10,283 nucleotides of DNA, from contig JADFVG010000064.1 of assembly GCA_015222405.1 (NCBI GenBank), forward strand, positions 1 through 10,283. The letters run 5' to 3'. Below are positions 6,363 to 10,283 of the stretch, piece by piece. Positions within the stretch are counted from its first letter, which is position 1, and each line of letters opens with the position of its first letter. This DNA comes from Chloroflexota bacterium. Lineage in GTDB: Bacteria; Chloroflexota; Dehalococcoidia; E44-bin15. Under the pieces are notes generated by a model, which ran no database searches, was not told where the DNA came from, and worked only from the letters and a program-made list of their open reading frames with translations. Both the position numbers and the translations under genes were made by a program.

Positions 6363-6473
6363 GTGATCGGGACGGAGCTCTGCGAAATGCTGGGGATAGA
6401 GCACCCCATAATCCAGCCTGGGGCTGAGGAGATCGTCCGAAGCCTACCCCAGAACATTGGAGGTTTAAAATGA
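6363..6473 (+). pseudogene. Remnant of a nitronate-monooxygenase/FabK-like gene, coupled to the thiolase
   Basis: A 36-codon ORF begins with GTG behind AGGAGG and ends in a TGA overlapping the thiolase ATG (ATGA). Its first part, TELCEMLGIEHPIIQ, closely resembles the N-terminus of 2-nitropropane dioxygenase/FabK-type flavoproteins, which normally continue with GGM and a full TIM barrel. Here it continues with PGAEEIVRSLPQNIGGLK and stops. The simplest reading is an in-frame internal deletion that kept the start signals and the coupling to the next gene. It may still be translated as a short peptide that helps thiolase translation. I recognise the N-terminal part from memory of the family; the origin of the C-terminal part is uncertain. 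Confidence 0.5.
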
Positions 6474-7711
6474 AGCAGTTGAGTGAGGCTGTCGTCGTCG
6501 AGGCGGTGCGCACCCCCACCGGCAGGTCGGGGTGGAAGGGGATGGAGAAGAAGGGGGCCTTCTGTGATGTTTCGGCCCAGCATCTCATCGCCGCAGCCCT
6601 GGAGGGGCTGATGGAGCGAGTGAAAGCAAGGTGCCCCCGTTTTGATCCCCTGGAGGTTGAGGATGTGGCTGTGGGGTGCAATAGCCAGATCGGCGAGCAG
6701 GGGCTGAATATCGGCAGGATGGCTGTTATTGCCGCCGGGCTTCCGGACGAGGTTTCCGGCTGGGCTATCAACCGCTACTGTAATGCTGGGCTTCAGGCGA
6801 TCAACTCTCAGGCGCAGGCAATCATGACTGGCTGCGGCGACATCATGATTGCCGCCGGGGTGGAGCATATGTCTCATTACCCCATGCTCTCCGACCTTGA
6901 TGCGGCGCTAAAGAGTGGCTACCCGGCTTCCTTTCACCGCAACGTAGCAAAAAGGGGGCTGGTGCTGATGGGTGTCGCCGCCGAGATGATTGGCGAGAAG
7001 TACAAGCAGCCCCGGGAGGACATGGACAGGTTCAGCCTGTGGAGCCAGCAGAAGGCGGTGAAAGCGATCAGGGATGAGGAGTGGTATAAGAAGAGGATCG
7101 TGCCCGTCAAGGTTGGGAAGAAGGACGAAACCCCGGTGATGGTGGATAAGGATGAGCCGCCACGGGCCGTTGCTATGGACGATCCCGAGGCTGCCTATGA
7201 AAGGATGAGGCAGCTCGAGCCCAGGTTTAAGGAGGGGGGGCAGGTTACCGCCGCAAACTCCTCTGGCATCGTCGATGGGGCGGCGGCCACCATGCTGATG
7301 TCAAGGGAAAAGGCGGAGGAGCTGGGTCTTGAGCCGATGGTGACCATAAGGTCGATGGCGGTGGCCGGTGATGACCCCATGATCATGCTCCTGGCACCCG
7401 TACCGGCGATGAAAAAGGCTCTGGCGCGCGCCGGCCTCACCATGGATGACATCGAGGTTTGGGAGCCCAACGAGGCGTTCGCCTCTCCGGTGCTGGCCTT
7501 CTGCAAGGAGTTTGGAGTCGCCTACGACGACCCCAGGATAAATCCCACCGGCGGGGCGATAGCCATCGGGCACCCCATTGGCTGCACCGGCGTACTTTAT
7601 TTCACCGAGATGGTTCACTGGATGGTGCGCCACAACCTGAGGTACGGGCTTCAGACACTTTGTGGCGGTGGTGGGGTGGGGATCGCGACAGTAGTGGAGA
7701 GGAAGAGCTAG
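6470..7711 (+). CDS. Thiolase (acetyl-CoA acetyltransferase / 3-oxoacyl-CoA thiolase)
   Basis: A 413-residue thiolase, near the usual length of about 390-400. It cleaves 3-oxoacyl-CoA with CoA or condenses two acyl-CoAs. The acyl-accepting cysteine is C104 in NRYCNAGLQAI; the C-terminal catalytic set is NEAFA (334-338), H368 in GGAIAIGHPIGCTG and C398 in CGGGGVGIA. Members commonly read CSSG or CASG after the nucleophile, so CNAG is a slight variant. The N-terminus EAVRTPTGR is typical. The ATG at 6470 follows GGAGG and overlaps the stop of the small upstream ORF. All catalytic residues are present, so it should be active. It is divergent from the Rrf2 operon, and a role in the last steps of the same acyl-CoA pathway is an inference from proximity. 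Confidence 0.95.
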   Translation: MKQLSEAVVVEAVRTPTGRSGWKGMEKKGAFCDVSAQHLIAAALEGLMERVKARCPRFDPLEVEDVAVGCNSQIGEQGLNIGRMAVIAAGLPDEVSGWAINRYCNAGLQAINSQAQAIMTGCGDIMIAAGVEHMSHYPMLSDLDAALKSGYPASFHRNVAKRGLVLMGVAAEMIGEKYKQPREDMDRFSLWSQQKAVKAIRDEEWYKKRIVPVKVGKKDETPVMVDKDEPPRAVAMDDPEAAYERMRQLEPRFKEGGQVTAANSSGIVDGAAATMLMSREKAEELGLEPMVTIRSMAVAGDDPMIMLLAPVPAMKKALARAGLTMDDIEVWEPNEAFASPVLAFCKEFGVAYDDPRINPTGGAIAIGHPIGCTGVLYFTEMVHWMVRHNLRYGLQTLCGGGGVGIATVVERKS

Positions 7712-7761
7712 GGCATATCTAAATCCGCCTCAACTTAGCTAGCATTCTGAGATACGGGCTT
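7637..7761 (+). repeat. Short direct repeat at the thiolase end
   Basis: CTGAGGTACGGGCTT at 7637-7651, inside the thiolase, recurs with one mismatch at 7747-7761, 36 nt past its stop codon. It may be a trace of a small duplication, or chance. The intergenic stretch 7712-7858 otherwise shows only a possible -10 element. Confidence 0.3.
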
Positions 7762-7791
7762 GATAAGGTGGAAGGTGAGGGCTTGCTCGTG

Positions 7792-7797
7792 TATAAT
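7792..7797 (+). promoter_or_regulatory. Possible -10 element for the NYN gene
   Basis: A perfect TATAAT lies 61 nt before the ATG at 7859. No good -35 is found at 16-18 nt; TTGATA occurs farther upstream, at a spacing too long to function with it. The element is therefore tentative. Confidence 0.3.
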
Positions 7798-7858
7798 AAC
7801 TTCACAGAGGAATATGAATACCGTTAAAAGTCATTATGACGTCTCAAGAGGAGCAATT

Positions 7859-8413
7859 ATGGAACGTAGAGTTGCGATCTTTATAGATGGGAGTAACTTG
7901 TATCATGCTCTGCGAAGTAACTTTAGACGCTATGACCTCAACTTCGCAGAGTTTACTAGTAAACTCTGTAGTCAGAGACGCTTGTTCCGAACATATTATT
8001 ACAACGTTTTACAGGACCCGACTCAACGGCCTGATGGCTATCGAGAACAACAGGAGTTTCTTGATATCCTGCGTAAGACACCATATCTGGAGGTTCGACT
8101 AGGGGCTACCAAAATAGCACGGGGTATTCCTGTTGAGAAGGGCATAGATGTCATGTTGGCTACTGACCTGTTGTATTTCGCTTGGAATGACTTCTACGAT
8201 GTGGCAGTATTGGTGAGTGGGGACTCTGACTTCGCTTATGCTCTTCAAGCTGTGAAGAACATGGGCAAGCATGTTGAGGTAGCCTACTTCGAGAGCGGGG
8301 TGTCTAAAGACCTCTTGGATGTAGCCGATGATCGGCATCTACTAGACCGAGATTTCTTCCGTGGTTTGTGGGTAAGTAGACGTCGTACTAAACGTAGAAT
8401 AGCAAGTGAATAG
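7859..8413 (+). CDS. NYN (LabA/DUF88-type) domain protein, putative ribonuclease
   Basis: A 184-residue protein consisting of a single NYN domain, a PIN-like fold found in putative metal-dependent RNases. The acidic motifs are visible: D10 in FIDGSNLY, D97 in KGIDVMLATDLL, and D122 and D124 in VLVSGDSDFAYAL, with GKHVEVAYF (137-145) after them. The ATG at 7859 is preferred over an in-frame ATG at 7760 because it follows AGAGGAG and begins directly at the conserved MERRVAIFIDGSN; the intervening 33 residues have no family look. The tail SRRRTKRR is basic and may aid RNA contact. Codon choice appears more AT-rich than in the thiolase next door, which may mean a separate origin. Substrate and partners are unknown, and nothing ties it to the metabolic genes. 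Confidence 0.88.
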   Translation: MERRVAIFIDGSNLYHALRSNFRRYDLNFAEFTSKLCSQRRLFRTYYYNVLQDPTQRPDGYREQQEFLDILRKTPYLEVRLGATKIARGIPVEKGIDVMLATDLLYFAWNDFYDVAVLVSGDSDFAYALQAVKNMGKHVEVAYFESGVSKDLLDVADDRHLLDRDFFRGLWVSRRRTKRRIASE

Positions 8414-8507
8414 GGATTAAAAGCAAGGCTAGTCCTGGTAGCGAGTGATTCGCCATCTAACGAAAAGCCGAGTGCGGCGCTTTGGATACAGCTTGGGGAG
8501 GTTTTGC

Positions 8508-9014
8508 ATGGATGTATTACAGGCAATAAAGGAGAGAAGGAGCATCAGAAAGTATGAACCCAAGGCTGTACCCGAGGAGAAGCTAACCCAAATCCTGGAG
8601 TCGGGCCGATGGGCACCCTCCGCTAGCAACAGTCAGCCTTGGAGGTTCATAGTGGTGAGGGATGAGAAGGTCAAGAATGAATTGGCTCGCGTTGCCGTCT
8701 ATGGCAGTTTTATGGCTCAAGCGCCGGTGGCCATTGCTGTAGTCATTGATCCCCAAGCCTCCAATCACCCGGTGGAGGACGGGGCAGCTGCCACCCAGAA
8801 CATGCTCCTGGCTGCTCATGCCTTAGGCTTGGGGACCTGCTGGATTGGCTCCTACGGTTCTGGCTATGAAGAGAGAGCTAAAGAAGTCCTTGGAATCCCT
8901 CGTGACAAGAGGCTGCTGGCACTCACTTCACTGGGCTATCCCGCGGAATCGCCGACAAAGGACAGGGTGGAACTCAGCGAGCTAGTATGCCATGACCGAC
9001 ACACGGGGGATTAG
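8508..9014 (+). CDS. Nitroreductase-family FMN oxidoreductase
   Basis: A 168-residue member of the short nitroreductase family, which are FMN-binding, usually dimeric NAD(P)H oxidoreductases. The N-terminal AIKERRSIRKYEPK (6-19) supplies the FMN phosphate-binding arginines, WAPSASNSQPWRFIVV (35-50) is the second FMN motif, and QNMLLAAHALGLGTCWIGSYG (97-117) with LTSLGYPAE (139-147) completes the fold. The ATG at 8508 follows GGGGAGG at suitable spacing; upstream in-frame codons to 8445 lack family similarity. It lies 94 nt after the NYN gene in the same direction, with a GCCG-AGTG-CGGC repeat but no clear promoter in the gap. Physiological substrate is unknown; relatives act on nitro compounds, quinones, flavins or enoyl compounds. 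Confidence 0.92.
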   Translation: MDVLQAIKERRSIRKYEPKAVPEEKLTQILESGRWAPSASNSQPWRFIVVRDEKVKNELARVAVYGSFMAQAPVAIAVVIDPQASNHPVEDGAAATQNMLLAAHALGLGTCWIGSYGSGYEERAKEVLGIPRDKRLLALTSLGYPAESPTKDRVELSELVCHDRHTGD

Positions 9015-9054
9015 TGACCTTGGTTTCCCTCCACTTCCCGCCAGAAAAGGATCC

Positions 9055-9072
9055 GCAATCGATTGTCATTGC
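9055..9072. other. Inverted repeat in the convergent intergenic gap
   Basis: GCAAT and ATTGC arms flank 8 nt, and CAATCGATTG within it is a perfect palindrome. It lies between the convergent nitroreductase and TrmO genes, where a shared terminator would be expected. It lacks a GC-rich stem and a U-run on either strand, so terminator function is unproven. Confidence 0.25.
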
Positions 9073-9087
9073 ACGATGGACTTTTGT

Positions 9088-9603
9088 TCAGTCATCATCG
9101 ATGCAGTTCTTATTTCGTTTAGGAGCGAACCTTCTGTCTGATCTTTTTTGTCGCACATTGCTCGATTTCTCAGCCAGCCACCCTACGCGCTTCGCTCTTC
9201 GCCAGTCGAAATCTGGTACATAGGGCTTAATGTCTAGCAACGGAGTGCCATCAACAATGTCTACATCTTCGATATGAAGCGTGCAGCGTTCAACTTTAAC
9301 CAGCCGCACCACTGAGATACCGATCGGGTTTGGCCGCGCCGGACCTCGCATCGCAAATACCCCATGTGTCTCCTCGTCCATGAAGGGCTTGATTTTCAGC
9401 GAATATCCTTTGGACAGGTGAAAATGATAGATCAGGATTATGTGGGAGAAACCTCCAATGTCTTTGAGCCCTCCACAGTATTCTGCAAACACCTCCACCA
9501 TCCCGCTGACTCCTCTGGCACCAGCTGGTTGTATCGGCATTCCTTCGACGTCTTTGAACGGAGAATGGATGACTCCTATAGGTTTGTATTCTATTTCCCT
9601 CAT
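9088..9603 (-). CDS. trmO: tRNA (N6-threonylcarbamoyladenosine37-N6)-methyltransferase, TrmO/TsaA/YaeB family
   Basis: A 171-residue TsaA-domain protein. TrmO uses S-adenosylmethionine to methylate t6A37 of certain tRNAs. Family features are YKPIGVIHSPF (6-16), the RG motif near 30, GGFSHIILIYHFH (50-62), MRGPARPNPIGIS (85-97) and DIVDGTPLLDIKPYVPDFD (115-133). The last 20 residues are basic and poorly conserved. This is the short form with only the TsaA domain. The ATG at 9603 follows GGGGGAG. It runs convergent to the nitroreductase and divergent from the CoA-transferase. Some TsaA-family proteins may have other methylation targets, so the exact tRNA role is from family knowledge. Confidence 0.9.
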   Translation of the reverse strand: MREIEYKPIGVIHSPFKDVEGMPIQPAGARGVSGMVEVFAEYCGGLKDIGGFSHIILIYHFHLSKGYSLKIKPFMDEETHGVFAMRGPARPNPIGISVVRLVKVERCTLHIEDVDIVDGTPLLDIKPYVPDFDWRRAKRVGWLAEKSSNVRQKRSDRRFAPKRNKNCIDDD

Positions 9604-9636
9604 GGCTCACTCCCCCGGTGATGCGTACGGCCAGAT

Positions 9637-9663
9637 GGACTTATACGACGCAGGCTGAAGTCC
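9637..9663 (-). other. Possible hairpin in the trmO leader
   Basis: GGACTT (9637-9642) and AAGTCC (9658-9663) can pair across a 15-nt loop within the predicted trmO transcript, 34 nt or more before the start codon. No riboswitch class is recognised. It may be incidental. Confidence 0.2.
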
Positions 9664-9687
9664 TGCCTACTCACTTAACTACAACGA

Positions 9688-9716
9688 ATTATACCATCCA
9701 GCCCGTAGCATGGCTA
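9688..9716 (-). promoter_or_regulatory. Promoter for trmO (extended -10)
   Basis: On the minus strand TATAAT (9688-9693) is preceded by TGG, forming an extended -10, with TAGCCA (9711-9716) at 17 nt as a 4-of-6 -35. The leader to the ATG at 9603 would be about 78 nt. The remainder of the gap 9604-9899 holds the leader hairpin and the CoA-transferase promoter; I see no gene in it. Confidence 0.55.
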
Positions 9717-9820
9717 TTGGACGATTCGCCAAAATGTACGCCGTAAGGCAGGCCATACCCCCTCTAGGTGCCTTCTTGAGACTGGCCTCCGTGGCATCGT
9801 GTGCTGGGAATACCGGAGGC

Positions 9821-9850
9821 TTGACAACACTTGGAAAAGTGGCTTATAGT
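9821..9850 (+). promoter_or_regulatory. Promoter for the CoA-transferase, with an inverted repeat in the spacer
   Basis: TTGACA (9821-9826), an 18-nt spacer and TATAGT (9845-9850) form a near-consensus promoter with a leader of about 43 nt. The spacer contains CACTT-GGAA-AAGTG (9828-9841), a perfect 5-bp inverted repeat exactly between the two elements, a position typical of repressor sites. Confidence 0.65.
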
Positions 9851-9899
9851 AGACGTTCCCTTTGTGGCGGTTTTAACTTATGGCGATTTTGAGGCGTGG

Positions 9900-10283
9900 A
9901 TGAAGGATGGAGCACTTTCTGACCTGAAGATACTGGAATACGCCCAATTTATCTCCGGTCCCTACTGCGCCAAGCTCATGGCCGACCTGGGCGCTGAGGT
10001 GATCAAGATTGAAGAGCCCGGGCTTGGCGACAGGGCAAGAAGATATGGCCCCTTCCCTCAAGATATCCCCCATCCTGAGAAGAGCGGCCTTTTCATATAC
10101 ATCAACTCCAACAAGAGGGGGATAACCCTTGACCTTCACGCCGCAACGGGGATGAAAATCTTCAAGGAATTGGTCAAGGCGGCTGATATTCTACTGGAGG
10201 ACAATCCGCCAGGCGTCATGAGAAAGCTGGGTCTGGATTATGAAACCCTGAAAGAGGTCAATCCCCGATTGATCATGGCCTCC
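9900..10283 (+). CDS. Family III (CaiB/BaiF/Frc) CoA-transferase, 5' part
   Basis: The first 128 codons of a CoA-transferase, about a third of the usual 390-430 residues; the frame is open at the window edge. Family III enzymes move CoA between carboxylic acids through a mixed anhydride on a catalytic Asp that lies near residue 169 in formyl-CoA transferase and so is not visible. Recognisable segments are LKILEYAQFISGPYCAKLM (9-27), LGAEVIKIEEPGLGD (30-44), NSNKRGITLDL (69-79) and ADILLEDNPPGVMRKLGLDYE (93-113) followed by NPRLIMAS. The ATG at 9900 has GAGG five nt upstream and sits correctly relative to the family N-terminus. It could activate the acid fed to the dehydratase/reductase encoded at the left, which is inference from the neighbourhood. 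Confidence 0.93.
   Translation, partial: MKDGALSDLKILEYAQFISGPYCAKLMADLGAEVIKIEEPGLGDRARRYGPFPQDIPHPEKSGLFIYINSNKRGITLDLHAATGMKIFKELVKAADILLEDNPPGVMRKLGLDYETLKEVNPRLIMAS

Noticed and set aside
6344..6877. 177-codon minus-strand frame opposite the thiolase start
   Set aside because: It is antisense to the thiolase and has no recognisable domain or start signal.
7760..7858. N-terminal extension of the NYN protein from the ATG at 7760
   Set aside because: The -10 candidate lies inside this stretch and the ATG at 7859 has a good RBS and matches the family N-terminus.
8464..8483. Terminator-like inverted repeat between the NYN and nitroreductase genes
   Set aside because: The stem is short and interrupted, and no T-run follows.
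9710..9892. 60-codon plus-strand ORF before the CoA-transferase
   Set aside because: There is no RBS before its ATG, the CoA-transferase promoter lies inside it, and the product resembles nothing known.
1..10283. CRISPR array, tRNA, rRNA or insertion sequence
   Set aside because: I found no regularly spaced repeats, tRNA-like cloverleaf, rRNA motif, transposase or long terminal inverted repeats.

Overview
The window reads as part of the genome of an anaerobic bacterium with an acyl-CoA or aromatic-acid type catabolism. The evidence is a tungsten aldehyde:ferredoxin oxidoreductase (AOR), an oxygen-sensitive two-subunit 2-hydroxyacyl-CoA dehydratase/benzoyl-CoA reductase (BcrB/BcrC-like) pair, an Fe-S type Rrf2 regulator, a thiolase and a family III CoA-transferase. 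Promoters look like bacterial sigma-70 elements and ribosome binding sites are strong. The phylum is not settled by what I can see; sediment Chloroflexota (Dehalococcoidia-like) or Desulfobacterota would both fit.

Left half, minus strand, transcribed from about 6175 down to the left edge: an Rrf2 regulator (5687-6136), a BcrC/HgdB-like subunit 'copy 2' (4540-5673), a BcrB/HgdA-like subunit (3297-4535), a tungsten AOR (1231-3072), and a second BcrC/HgdB-like subunit 'copy 1' (1-932, cut by the window edge). The first three are tightly packed, with gaps of 13 and 4 nt. A consensus promoter (TTGACA, 17 nt, TATAAT) sits just upstream of the regulator, with a small dyad over the expected transcription start. 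Copies 1 and 2 align without gaps and are about 80% identical by my own count. Copy 1 has its own candidate promoter and an odd tandem duplication of its ribosome-binding/start segment, which creates an 8-residue leader ORF overlapping the real start. No ATPase activator of the HgdC/BadF family is visible.

Right half: a thiolase (6470-7711) runs divergently from the Rrf2 operon. It is preceded by a 36-codon ORF that looks like a remnant of a nitronate-monooxygenase-type gene, coupled to it by an ATGA overlap. Then come a NYN-domain putative nuclease (7859-8413), a small FMN nitroreductase (8508-9014), a convergent TrmO/TsaA-type tRNA methyltransferase (9088-9603, minus), and the first 128 codons of a family III (CaiB/Frc) CoA-transferase (9900 to the edge) behind a good promoter.

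How they may work together (inference): the CoA-transferase would activate an acid, the BcrB/BcrC-like enzyme would carry out a radical dehydration or reduction of the acyl-CoA with low-potential electrons, the thiolase would cleave or form a 3-oxoacyl-CoA, and the AOR would interconvert aldehyde and acid while exchanging electrons with ferredoxin. The NYN, nitroreductase and TrmO genes look like unrelated neighbours. I see no tRNA, rRNA, CRISPR array or insertion sequence.
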